NCBI GenBank assembly: GCA_045647885.1
Contig: JAZRMX010000011.1
Location: 1 to 28,485, forward strand
DNA from: HGM04593 sp045647885
GTDB lineage: Bacteria > Bacteroidota > Bacteroidia > Bacteroidales > Bacteroidaceae
Direction: 5' to 3'
Length of the DNA stretch: 28,485 bases
In this document: piece by piece, positions 1 through 7,190 of the stretch
Position numbering within the stretch: position 1 is the stretch's first letter
How the letters are laid out: the number at the start of each line of letters is the position of its first letter
The notes under the pieces: model-generated
Seen by the model: the letters and a program-made list of their open reading frames with translations, nothing else
Databases searched by the model: none
What the model was told of the DNA's origin: nothing
Made by a program: the position numbers and the translations under genes

Positions 1-69
1 GCGTTTGGTTCTTTGCGCGACAAAGAACGTCAAAGATATATTTTCAATGAGAGAATAACCGACAAATAA
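1..69 (+). CDS. Possible C-terminal tail of a gene entering from the left edge
   Basis: Frame 1 is open from the first base to a TAA at 67-69 and reads 22 residues ending NERITDK. The peptide is charged and protein-like, but no family can be recognised from so short a piece, and all short frames are open by chance fairly often. The following bases 70-187 hold no ORF or clear signal. An 8-bp inverted repeat (gttctttg / caaagaac, 8-15 and 21-28) lies inside it, so the stretch may be non-coding instead. Confidence 0.2.
   Translation, partial: AFGSLRDKERQRYIFNERITDK
31..38 (-). promoter_or_regulatory. Possible leftward -7 promoter box at window edge
   Basis: The minus strand reads TATCTTTG, a full match to the Bacteroidota -7 box TAnnTTTG. 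A TTTG on the minus strand at 63-66 could be the -33 box, but the 24-base spacer is longer than the usual 19-21. It would drive a gene to the left of the window. It overlaps the possible gene tail at 1-69, so only one of the two calls may be right. Confidence 0.22.
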
Positions 70-187
70 CACCGAGAAGTCAAAAGCAAGAATGTTTGGT
101 ATCGTATATGGTGAGTGCCCACACCTTTTTGCTACTGAGCCCTTTTTAAGCTTCGTGGCTACAACGCCTATGAATAATTTTAAACAC

Positions 188-217
188 ACAGAGGGCGACC
201 AAAGAGTCGCCCTCTGT
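188..217 (-). terminator. Hairpin terminator of the outer-membrane protein gene
   Basis: Perfect 12-bp arms (acagagggcgac and its complement) flank a 6-base loop. The hairpin lies about 65 bases past the stop of the leftward outer-membrane protein gene. Read on the minus strand it is followed by gtgtttaaaatt, a weak T-rich tail. It could also stop rightward transcripts entering from the left. Confidence 0.7.
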
Positions 218-283
218 CTATGGTTGGAATAAAAACAGCTATTTAAATCACTCCTGTACAATAATAGCTTTATATCATATATA

Positions 284-3205
284 TCAGAAGGGACGGCCAC
301 CGCCATAACCACCTCTAAAACCACCGGCAGGAGGACCAAAGGGGCGTTCGCCACCATAACCCCAGGCTGCACTCTTTCCTCGTTCGTTCTTGTCGCTGCC
401 ACCCATCTGGTCGAACTTATAGACAAGGTGGAACATACAATAGCTGTATATTGAGTTGTCCTCACTGTCGCTGCGCGATGTTGCCGAAATTGCACGCGAC
501 ACATTGCTTTGCTGGTGAAGGATGTCGTACATACGGAACGATATTGTAAGTGCATTCTTCTCGAGGAAACTCATAGATACCTGCGCATTCCACAGCAATT
601 CGTTGGTGTTGAACTGCGGGTCGCTGTAACCGCGACGGCTACTCATAGAGAGGTTTGTTGAGAACTGCACATTCTGCCACGGCAAGCGCACTGTGGTACT
701 GGGGCCGTATGAAAAGTTCCAGGTATCCATATTATCCTCGGGGCGCATACTGTATGAACTGTGAGAATAGAGTACGCGGCCATCGAGCGAGAGGTCGAAA
801 TAGTCGGAACGGTAAGAGGCATTCAAGCGCTCACCCACATCGGTAGTCTCGGTGGTGTTACGCGAACTGCCCTTTTGGCCACTAACGCTGATATAACCGA
901 CATTGTGACGGTAACCAAGCGTTGTCGATGAGCTGTAAGTATACTTCTTGTTCTTGGGAAGTGCCGAACTGTAGACAAACTCACCGCCGGCATTCCAGTT
1001 ACCGTTTATATTGTCGGGAGTACTTATGCTTCCACCGGTCAATTCATTGTACTCCACCCTGCGCTCAATGCTGTTTGTGGTGAGAGCGAAACGAAGGTTT
1101 GCACTGATGGTGCGCTGTTTGTCGGGGTTATTTGTGGTGAAGTCGGCATTGACATTGTGCGAGAACGAAGGTTTAAGCCCCGGGTTACCTTTTGTTATGT
1201 ACAAGGGGTTGGAATCGTCGGTAATGTCGAGCAGGTCGGTCATAGAAGGCTGCGAAGAACGACCACGATATCTCACGTTAAGGCTTGTTGTCTTTGACCA
1301 ACGGTAACGCATACGCACGTTGGGCGATATATTGTGTACCGTGCGTTTCACCACAGTATCAATCTTCAAGTACTTGTAATCCATTTCCGACTGCTGTGGC
1401 AACCACGAAATACCGGCATTAAGGTTCATTTTAGAGGTAACGTAACGGAACATTATCTGCGCCTCGTGGCTCATATTACGATACTCCGAGAAACGGCTCT
1501 GGTCTCTGTCGTAATATTTCTCGAAATCCTCGGGGAGAATGGGTTTGTTATAGTCACGGCTCATCTGCAGGTCATAGGCAGCAAGCCCGTCAAAAACGTA
1601 GGTAGAGCGGTCGCTATTCTGGTAGCTGTGATTGAAGTTGTAATTCAATTGCAGGAACAGGTTCTTTATCAAAGGCTCGGTATAGCTGCCGCGCAGAGCA
1701 TAGCTCCAGTTCTTGTTGGGAGTAGATGAATAACGTTTCTGGTCTGTGGAGCCGCCCATAAGGGTTTCTCGATAGTATACAACCTTGTTGGTTGAATAGG
1801 AGTTATTCTCGCTTTTGCTATATGACACATTACCACGGAAAGTTATATTGCGACCGGGTTTCTGCAAACGGCGGTTAAGCATAATCATAGCGTTTGCATT
1901 GTGGCTCCTGTTCAGTCCAAGGCTCTCGTTGCCGTTGCGGTTGAGAGCTATGCCTTCGAGCTCTGTGGATACCTCGCCGAACATATCCTTGGGATAAGAA
2001 GTATAGTTGAAAGGATCCTCGTCGAAGGTTGCCGACTGGCTACGCGACCAGGAATCACTCTCGGTGTAAGAGAAAGAGGGCAGAAAGACAAGGCTTGTCA
2101 TAGTGTCGGGTTTCCACTCTATGCGGAAGTTTCCACTGAAGTTGGCATTACGGCCGAATGCTGTTCTGTTGCTGTTCGAGAAACGGTTCTTTGCACCACC
2201 CGACATAAAGGTCTCGCTCGAGGTGTAGCTGCGCGAGTCGCTGTTGTTATAGTTGAAACGCACATTACCACCTGTTTCCCACTTCTCGGTGTCGGTAGCA
2301 AAGTTAAAACCGCTCTGCTTTGCATTGTTAAGACCACCGCCACGGCCTCCGCCAGACATTCCACGGTCATTGATGTTGTTGGCCGAAAGTATGAGGGTAT
2401 AACGCTGCGACTCGGTAAAATAATTTCCCATAGCCTTTGCTGTGTAGCGGTCTTTTGTACCATAACCAAGGTCGGCATTGGCAAAAAGTCCCTCATTGAC
2501 ACCACGCTTCATCTGCAGGTCGAGCACAGTCTCCTCCTCGCCGTCATCAATTCCGGTAACACGCGAGAAGTCGCTCTTCTTGTCGTAGAACTTCACACGA
2601 TCCACAACATCCACGGGTATGTTTTTCAAGGCCATATCCTTGTCGGTTCCAAAGAAATCCTTACCTTTCATAAGAATGCGCGACACAGTTTTTCCGTTTA
2701 CCTTAATGGTTCCATCGTCGGCAACCTCCACACCAGGGTATTTTTTTATAAGCTCCTCAAGCATTGAACCGGCAGGTACTCTGAATGCCGCTGTATTATA
2801 CACTGTTGTATCTTCCGAAATAGTGATGGGGGGAACCTCGGCAGTAACCTCGGCACCTTTAAGCATAACCGCGTCGGGTTTCAGCATAATTTTGCCCACA
2901 TTAATCCTCTTTTTAGCCTCAACCTTCACAACCTTGTCGGTAGTGTGATATCCCACATATGAGACACGCAGAATATACGATGCTTCGGGCGCAACTATGG
3001 TAAATGCACCGTGAATATCGCTGGCAACACCGGCCTTATAGACAGTGTCGGGGAGCGCAAGAAGCTGCAACGTTGCAGTCTGCAACAGTTCGCCACTATC
3101 GGCAGCCATAACCACACCCTCAAGGGTTCCGCGCTTAACTTGCTCTTGTGCCGCCGACTGAAACAACACAATAAATAGGAGGAAAAATGCTGATAAATAT
3201 CTCAT
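284..3205 (-). CDS. TonB-dependent-receptor-like outer-membrane beta-barrel protein with regulatory-like N-domain
   Basis: The chosen ATG at 3205 gives about 973 residues and a clean Sec signal peptide (MRYLSAFFLLFIVLF, cut near SAAQ). A Met 8 codons upstream (3229) is possible but would spoil the signal. Residues about 22-105 look like a carboxypeptidase-regulatory-like beta-sandwich. Residues about 125-235 resemble a receptor plug, with repeated KNIPVDVVDRVKFYD-type text. The rest is aromatic-rich beta strands typical of a barrel, with a Gly-rich loop (GMSGGGRGGG). The family is widespread in Bacteroidota; substrates are mostly unknown. No TonB box or SusD partner is visible next to it, so classic SusC nutrient import is not supported. 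The C-terminus is a Gly/Arg/Pro-rich tail ending GGGRPF. Monocistronic, closed by the hairpin at 188-217. Confidence 0.85.
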   Translation of the reverse strand: MRYLSAFFLLFIVLFQSAAQEQVKRGTLEGVVMAADSGELLQTATLQLLALPDTVYKAGVASDIHGAFTIVAPEASYILRVSYVGYHTTDKVVKVEAKKRINVGKIMLKPDAVMLKGAEVTAEVPPITISEDTTVYNTAAFRVPAGSMLEELIKKYPGVEVADDGTIKVNGKTVSRILMKGKDFFGTDKDMALKNIPVDVVDRVKFYDKKSDFSRVTGIDDGEEETVLDLQMKRGVNEGLFANADLGYGTKDRYTAKAMGNYFTESQRYTLILSANNINDRGMSGGGRGGGLNNAKQSGFNFATDTEKWETGGNVRFNYNNSDSRSYTSSETFMSGGAKNRFSNSNRTAFGRNANFSGNFRIEWKPDTMTSLVFLPSFSYTESDSWSRSQSATFDEDPFNYTSYPKDMFGEVSTELEGIALNRNGNESLGLNRSHNANAMIMLNRRLQKPGRNITFRGNVSYSKSENNSYSTNKVVYYRETLMGGSTDQKRYSSTPNKNWSYALRGSYTEPLIKNLFLQLNYNFNHSYQNSDRSTYVFDGLAAYDLQMSRDYNKPILPEDFEKYYDRDQSRFSEYRNMSHEAQIMFRYVTSKMNLNAGISWLPQQSEMDYKYLKIDTVVKRTVHNISPNVRMRYRWSKTTSLNVRYRGRSSQPSMTDLLDITDDSNPLYITKGNPGLKPSFSHNVNADFTTNNPDKQRTISANLRFALTTNSIERRVEYNELTGGSISTPDNINGNWNAGGEFVYSSALPKNKKYTYSSSTTLGYRHNVGYISVSGQKGSSRNTTETTDVGERLNASYRSDYFDLSLDGRVLYSHSSYSMRPEDNMDTWNFSYGPSTTVRLPWQNVQFSTNLSMSSRRGYSDPQFNTNELLWNAQVSMSFLEKNALTISFRMYDILHQQSNVSRAISATSRSDSEDNSIYSYCMFHLVYKFDQMGGSDKNERGKSAAWGYGGERPFGPPAGGFRGGYGGGRPF

Positions 3206-3289
3206 ATACTCAAAAAAAATAAACGCCACAAAGGCTCATACTTTTATTTGACTATACAACCATAAAAAGGTTTAAAGCCAAAACCATTT

Positions 3290-3311
3290 TTCTTAAAATA
3301 TATTTTAAGAA
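3290..3311. repeat. 22-bp perfect AT-rich palindrome between divergent genes
   Basis: The sequence around ttcttaaaata is followed directly by its exact reverse complement, giving an 11+11 bp palindrome without a spacer. It lies between the leftward outer-membrane protein gene and the rightward unknown/sigma pair. The core 15-mer cttaaaatatatttt recurs at 16071-16085, just upstream of the nuo promoter. It could be a dimeric-regulator operator or an AT-rich upstream element; the sequence does not decide. Confidence 0.5.
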
Positions 3312-3416
3312 GAAAAAAACAGTTCCAAAACTGCATTAAATGAGCCTGCGAACGGCCTGATAGTAAAAAAAATATAAAAAACACGTTTCAAATAAACATT
3401 TTTTCACTTTATGCAC

Positions 3417-3424
3417 TATATTTG
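3417..3424 (+). promoter_or_regulatory. -7 promoter box for the unknown/sigma-factor pair
   Basis: TATATTTG matches the Bacteroidota TAnnTTTG -7 box. Transcription would start near 3430. No convincing TTTG -33 box sits 19-21 bases upstream. If the gene starts at the first ATG (3440) the leader is only about 10 bases, which makes the internal ATG at 3491 a real alternative. A minus-strand box TAACTTCG abuts it at 3425-3432. Confidence 0.5.
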
Positions 3425-3439
3425 CGAAGTTAAGAGAAA

Positions 3440-3871
3440 ATGGGGCTATACTTTTTTGAACGTTTAAGAAAAACGTTTCATACCGACGATATGTATAAAA
3501 CGACACAACTTCTTTCCATAATAACCGGAAAAAAGAGAGAAACAGGTTTCGGAGAACCTTTCATTGAAGCCTTTACCGTTTTTTTCAAGGAAAATGGCAA
3601 GGAGGAAAGAATTACAGCAACAGGCATTGCCTGTTCACTTTTTTTGTCGTGTCTGAAACTGAAATTCCCGTCAGATAAGTTAAATACATTTGTAAGGAAC
3701 ATACGCGAGGAGCTGCCCTTTATTATTTTCGACTGCAAAAGCTACGAAGAAATTTACGCAGCAATGCCGCAGGAAGAGATGTTGCTACTCGACAGCAATA
3801 TGCAATACAGCCTGCACAAAGTGAGCAAAGAGGATATTTTCGAGACCTTCGATTTTATCACAAACATATAG
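3440..3871 (+). CDS. Unrecognised 143-aa protein upstream of a sigma factor
   Basis: The family is not recognised. The product is a soluble, mixed alpha/beta-looking protein without signal peptide or membrane helix. Its middle has a hydrophobic stretch (GIACSLFLSCLKLKF, about residues 62-76) and its C-terminus is acidic (SKEDIFETFDFITNI). The first ATG is used here, but MYKTTQLLSII at 3491 is an equally plausible start given the promoter box at 3417-3424. It ends 31 bases before the sigma-like gene and is on the same strand, so the two are probably co-transcribed. That context suggests, but does not show, a role in controlling the sigma factor or in the same response. Confidence 0.65.
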   Translation: MGLYFFERLRKTFHTDDMYKTTQLLSIITGKKRETGFGEPFIEAFTVFFKENGKEERITATGIACSLFLSCLKLKFPSDKLNTFVRNIREELPFIIFDCKSYEEIYAAMPQEEMLLLDSNMQYSLHKVSKEDIFETFDFITNI

Positions 3872-3902
3872 GAACAACAACGAGGAAATAATAACAACGT
3901 TT

Positions 3903-4532
3903 ATGAAGATCAGAGACAAATTTGCCTTACTCACCGACGAGGAGTGGATTGACGAGCTCACCAAAACGCCCGCCAACGAAGAAGCACACGAATACTTTTT
4001 CAAGAAAAAATGCGCAAACCTTCTAAAATACATTTCCTTGAATGTCTATAAGAACGAGAATTGTTACGAACTTTTAGGGGATTTCTATATACTTATATCG
4101 CAAGATAACTGGCGAGTGCTACGCAACTTCGAAAACAGGAAGAATGCCACTCTGTACAGCTACCTCACACGCTGCGCGGTAAACCACTTTATCACCAAAA
4201 GAAAAAAGGAGATGAAGTTCGAGGAGTTACATTACAGCATCGACAATAACGAAACAGACGAGTCACTAAACAATCTCGTTTACGAAGAGTACGTTGACAA
4301 TACACAGATAATGACTGCATACAACGCACTGGAGCCACGTTTCAAGGAGACCATACAGTTGCTTGTTCTCGACGGAAAAAGCAGCATCGAGGCAGCCGAC
4401 CAATTGTGGCCCTATGTAAAATCGAAAAACAATTGGCGCGACATGCCTGTTGTACGAGTGCAGAACACAATTGCAATGATGAAACATAGAGCAATATTTG
4501 AGCTGACAACAAAGCTGAACAGTATGCAATAA
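3903..4532 (+). CDS. Sigma-70-family RNA polymerase sigma factor (ECF-like)
   Basis: At 209 residues it has the size of an ECF-type sigma factor. Region 2 is suggested by about residues 60-105, including YSYLTRCAVNHFITKRKK, the usual place for core and -10 recognition. Region 4 begins near YNALEPRFKETIQLLVLDGKS, with a helix-turn-helix continuing to VRVQNTIAMMKHRAIFEL. Between the two helices there is an extra segment of roughly 14 residues (WPYVKSKNNWRDMP) not present in ordinary ECF factors. No FecR-like anti-sigma gene follows; instead the unrecognised 143-aa gene precedes it. Divergence from standard sigma text makes the family call good but not certain. Its transcript probably ends at the hairpin 4656-4679. 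Confidence 0.72.
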   Translation: MKIRDKFALLTDEEWIDELTKTPANEEAHEYFFKKKCANLLKYISLNVYKNENCYELLGDFYILISQDNWRVLRNFENRKNATLYSYLTRCAVNHFITKRKKEMKFEELHYSIDNNETDESLNNLVYEEYVDNTQIMTAYNALEPRFKETIQLLVLDGKSSIEAADQLWPYVKSKNNWRDMPVVRVQNTIAMMKHRAIFELTTKLNSMQ

Positions 4533-4655
4533 AAGAATATTCAACCCCGGCTTACCATATTCAATAGAATATTTTCAAGCCCAACTATTCCATAGAATTT
4601 GTCGGTTGAAGATCTCATTTAAAATATGTAATCCCAAATTATTAAGCAAAATATA

Positions 4656-4679
4656 GCCGAGTCAAAAATTTGACTCGGC
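4656..4679. terminator. Bidirectional hairpin between sigma-factor gene and the small interrupted ORF
   Basis: The arms gccgagtcaaa and tttgactcggc are perfect 11-bp complements with a 2-base centre. On the minus strand it is followed by tatattttg and on the plus strand by attttgttc, so it can end convergent transcripts from both sides. The TGA of the minus-strand small ORF (4662-4664) lies inside the arm. Confidence 0.7.
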
Positions 4680-4919
4680 ATTTTGTTCTGCTATGAGACG
4701 TTTTTTCTCCGCTATCTCCTCTTCCAAACATTGGATGATATAATCTAATCGTTCATCAAAAGTTTCAAAACACGGTTCTCCTTGTTGACATACCTCTTAA
4801 TCGAAACTTTCTTCGAGTACATCTTCTTCGTAAGTATCTTCAAAATATTCAGCACCTTCAACGGTGAGCATATAGAAGTCATACATACTACAAGTATAGT
4901 CATTATAGTAACCAGCCAT
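4662..4919 (-). pseudogene. Small acidic ORF interrupted by an in-frame TAA
   Basis: From the ATG at 4917-4919 the minus strand encodes 40 residues (MAGYYNDYTCSMYDF...), then TAA at 4797-4799. The same frame then continues for 44 codons (EVCQQGEPCFETFDE...) to a TGA at 4662-4664. Both halves are acidic and similar in character, and the second ends in a helix-like Glu/Lys/Ala-rich run (CLEEEIAEKKRLIAEQ). The second half has no in-frame ATG. A promoter with both boxes lies upstream (4983-5012) and a hairpin closes the unit. Explanations are a recent nonsense mutation, a sequence error, stop readthrough, or a genuine 40-aa product with a chance open tail. The family is not recognised. The rest of the 4533-5069 gap has only AT-rich sequence with short imperfect repeats of attcaa/agaat near 4536-4605. 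Confidence 0.5.
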
Positions 4920-4982
4920 TGCAAAATTGTTTTATGTTTTACATATATTTATACCCCACACTGCCAAAAACTGAAAATATGG

Positions 4983-5012
4983 CAAACATACATAAAAACA
5001 TTTGAAACACAA
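4983..5012 (-). promoter_or_regulatory. Promoter of the small interrupted ORF
   Basis: On the minus strand TTG at 5010-5012 and TATGTTTG at 4983-4990 are separated by 19 bases, matching the Bacteroidota -33/-7 arrangement. The start would fall near 4977, giving a leader of about 58 bases before the ATG at 4919. Confidence 0.5.
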
Positions 5013-5069
5013 GAAGGGATTTGATTAGAATTCCAGCTCTACTATTTTATAGTCTCGAAATTATCATTT

Positions 5070-5513
5070 TCAATCCTTTACACCAATAGGAAAACGGTAC
5101 ACATTAGTCTCCTTGGGCTGGAACCCTGCCGAACGATAAAGAGCATTTGCTGCAACTCGCGCCGGCTTCGATGTAAGCATAAGCGTTCCTTCACCCTTTT
5201 CCGCAGCACGCTCTATTGCGAACTCAACAAGGCGACGACCATAGGCCTTGCCACGCATAGCACCATCGACAACAACATCCTCTATCCACAATTTACGACC
5301 TGTGGGTGCAAGGTAACTGCACAGGGTGAGCATACCCACTACCGCACCGTCGCACTCAAGAAGAAAAAGCTGCGACGCACAGTCGGCAACCAAAGCCTCC
5401 AAATCCTTTTTCTCAAAATGTACTGGCGATGAGGACAATTGCGCCAAAAGTTTCTGTATAGGTTCCACATAGACTGCATCGGCCACAGTGAGTTCAAATA
5501 TACGTTCTGCCAT
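5070..5513 (-). CDS. GNAT-family N-acetyltransferase
   Basis: A 147-residue protein with the GNAT fold signature. Residues about 76-92 (WIEDVVVDGAMRGKAYG) form beta4 and the acetyl-CoA pyrophosphate loop, with R-G-K-A-Y-G in place of the canonical Q/RxxGxG/A. The C-terminal ANALYRSAGF carries the usual Asn and Tyr of motif B. Acetyl transfer from acetyl-CoA to an amine is expected, with substrate unknown. The internal ATG at 5513 is preferred because it starts the fold cleanly (MAERIFELTVAD) and lies 11 bases after the stop of the upstream lipoprotein gene. The longer reading from 5543 would overlap that gene. It is probably co-transcribed with the lipoprotein gene; no functional link between the two is evident. 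Confidence 0.88.
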   Translation of the reverse strand: MAERIFELTVADAVYVEPIQKLLAQLSSSPVHFEKKDLEALVADCASQLFLLECDGAVVGMLTLCSYLAPTGRKLWIEDVVVDGAMRGKAYGRRLVEFAIERAAEKGEGTLMLTSKPARVAANALYRSAGFQPKETNVYRFPIGVKD

Positions 5514-5524
5514 ATTGCTCTGAA

Positions 5525-7021
5525 TTATAGATTCACCTTGCATTTTACCCCCTTCGACTCGTTCTGCAAACGGTCGAGAACCGTTACCACATAGGTCGCT
5601 TTACCTGTATGCGAGGCGGGTACTTTATAATAAGTATTGATAGTCATTGCCACCACATTCTTCATTGAATTAATGTCAACTTTCTCACCCTTTTCAAAAC
5701 GATAAACTACGTACTTCGCAGGCTTGTCCATAACATCGTCGCAACTATCGGTGAGCCACACAAGTACCTTGTCGCCATTATCGGTTGTTATAAGTTCCAC
5801 ACCCTTTACTCTCTTTGGAGCCTTACCATCGATAAATGGAGCCGGCGGCATAAGAGCCAGATAGCTATGATAATTCTTTGCAAGGATATCGCGATAGCCA
5901 CCCACATTATTTGCAGCCGAAGCAGCATCCCACAGACAGGAACCCTGTATTGAGGGATAAGAACGCTGCATCTCCATTTTCTGCACAAGCTGGTGGCGTG
6001 AGCCATTCTTGGTATCCTTTGCCTTGACGGTACGGTTTACATCCTGGCCTATGTAAAGAGGGCGGTTCTTTGCATATTCGGCCCACCACTCAAGGAGTGC
6101 CTCATAATCGGCAGCTTTATGCCCAATTTCCCAATAGACCTGGGGGATACAGTAATCAACCCATCCCTCATTAATCCAGTAAAGGACATCGGCATTGAGG
6201 TCGTCGTAGCTCTGCAACCCTTTGGTGCGGCTACCCCACTCCCAGCTACCCTCGTTACGGTATATACCAAAGGGAGAAACACCGAATTTTAGCCAAGGCT
6301 TTACCGAACGCACGGTTTTATGCAGCCTCTCAATCAGCAGGTTTACATTATTTCTGCGCCACACTCTCTTATCCTTGTAACCGCTGGTCTGGAACCATTT
6401 ATCGTCTTTAAATGACTTGCCGTTTGTGGGGTAAGGATAGAAATAGTCGTCAATATGCAGTCCATCAACATCGTAACGGGTGATTATATCGGTTACCACC
6501 TTGCATATATGGTCGCGGTTACTCTTGAGCGAAGGGTTAAAATAGAGCTGTCCCTCGTACTCAATGAAATTACCGGGATTAAGCACGCTTGCGTGGTTCT
6601 TGGCAAGAACCTTTGTACCTTTCGTACGGGCACGGTAAGGATTTATCCAGGCGTGCAGCTCCATATTGCGTTTGTGGGCCTCCTCCACCATAAATGCCAA
6701 AGGATCCCAACCGGGGCTCACGCCCTGCTTGCCGGTAAGGTAACGGCTCCACGGTTCATAGGGCGAAGGGTAGAGAGCATCGCCCTCCACGCGCACCTGA
6801 AAGATGATTGCGTTCACATTCACCTTCTGCAGGTTATTGAGCATCTCGAGCAGATAGGTTTTCATTTCAGCCTCACCCATTCCCTGGAATTGACTGTTCA
6901 CAGCCTGTATCCACGCTCCGCGAAACTCACGTTTGGGCTGTTCATTCACCGCCACATTTTTACTTGTAACACAGGAAGAGAGCAGAAGAGCCGATATTAA
7001 AAGTGTAAAAAATATTCTCAT
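5525..7021 (-). CDS. Family-10-like glycosyl hydrolase lipoprotein (GHL10/DUF187)
   Basis: The 498-residue product starts with a lipoprotein signal peptide; the lipobox is L14-S-S-C17. The TIM-barrel of the GHL10 family starts at REFRGAWIQAVN (about residue 31). Family-typical acidic strand ends follow, for example DVDGLHIDDYFYPYP near residues 182-196 and KFGVSPFGIYRN near 240. The last 100 residues look like a fibronectin/Ig-like domain (KYVVYRF, ATYVVTVLDR). Related proteins (YngK type) are envelope-attached and thought to act on glycans, possibly peptidoglycan-linked ones; the substrate here cannot be told. No sus-like transport genes flank it, so it is not obviously part of a polysaccharide utilisation locus. 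It is first gene of a unit with the GNAT gene, with a -7 box at 7048-7055. Confidence 0.88.
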   Translation of the reverse strand: MRIFFTLLISALLLSSCVTSKNVAVNEQPKREFRGAWIQAVNSQFQGMGEAEMKTYLLEMLNNLQKVNVNAIIFQVRVEGDALYPSPYEPWSRYLTGKQGVSPGWDPLAFMVEEAHKRNMELHAWINPYRARTKGTKVLAKNHASVLNPGNFIEYEGQLYFNPSLKSNRDHICKVVTDIITRYDVDGLHIDDYFYPYPTNGKSFKDDKWFQTSGYKDKRVWRRNNVNLLIERLHKTVRSVKPWLKFGVSPFGIYRNEGSWEWGSRTKGLQSYDDLNADVLYWINEGWVDYCIPQVYWEIGHKAADYEALLEWWAEYAKNRPLYIGQDVNRTVKAKDTKNGSRHQLVQKMEMQRSYPSIQGSCLWDAASAANNVGGYRDILAKNYHSYLALMPPAPFIDGKAPKRVKGVELITTDNGDKVLVWLTDSCDDVMDKPAKYVVYRFEKGEKVDINSMKNVVAMTINTYYKVPASHTGKATYVVTVLDRLQNESKGVKCKVNL

Positions 7022-7047
7022 AAAAGCATTGTGGGTTTTACATAGTG

Positions 7048-7055
7048 CGAAGATA
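7048..7055 (-). promoter_or_regulatory. -7 promoter box of the GHL10 lipoprotein gene
   Basis: The minus strand reads TATCTTCG, one base from TAnnTTTG and a common variant in Bacteroidota. It lies about 26 bases upstream of the ATG at 7021. No clear -33 box was seen. Confidence 0.4.
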
Positions 7056-7154
7056 CAACATTTTTACGGTAAAAAAGAGAGGGTAATGAATTATTAACGC
7101 CGGTTATTAGAAACTGTTTTTTGCTAAATAGGTGAAAGGTTGCTTTTTTTTATG

Positions 7155-7162
7155 TATTTTCG
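7155..7162 (+). promoter_or_regulatory. -7 promoter box of uvrA
   Basis: TATTTTCG is a one-base variant of TAnnTTTG and sits about 28 bases before the chosen start at 7191. If real, it excludes the upstream in-frame ATGs at 7140 and 7152 as start codons, because they would not be in the message. No good -33 box was found. Confidence 0.35.
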
Positions 7163-7190
7163 CGATGTATTACAAGTGAAGGAAAATTTT

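Noticed and set aside
1901..2767. 288-aa plus-strand ORF inside the outer-membrane protein gene
   Set aside because: It lies wholly antisense to a well-supported gene, and its protein has no family-like text.
4782..5024. 80-aa plus-strand ORF opposite the small interrupted gene
   Set aside because: It has no promoter box or terminator of its own, its product is a mirror-frame hydrophobic sequence, and the opposite strand has a matched promoter, ATG and hairpin. It is kept in mind only because the opposite frame has a stop.
5514..5543. Longer GNAT start at 5543
   Set aside because: It would overlap the lipoprotein gene by 19 bases and add 10 residues with no family similarity; the start at 5513 fits the fold and the 11-base spacing.
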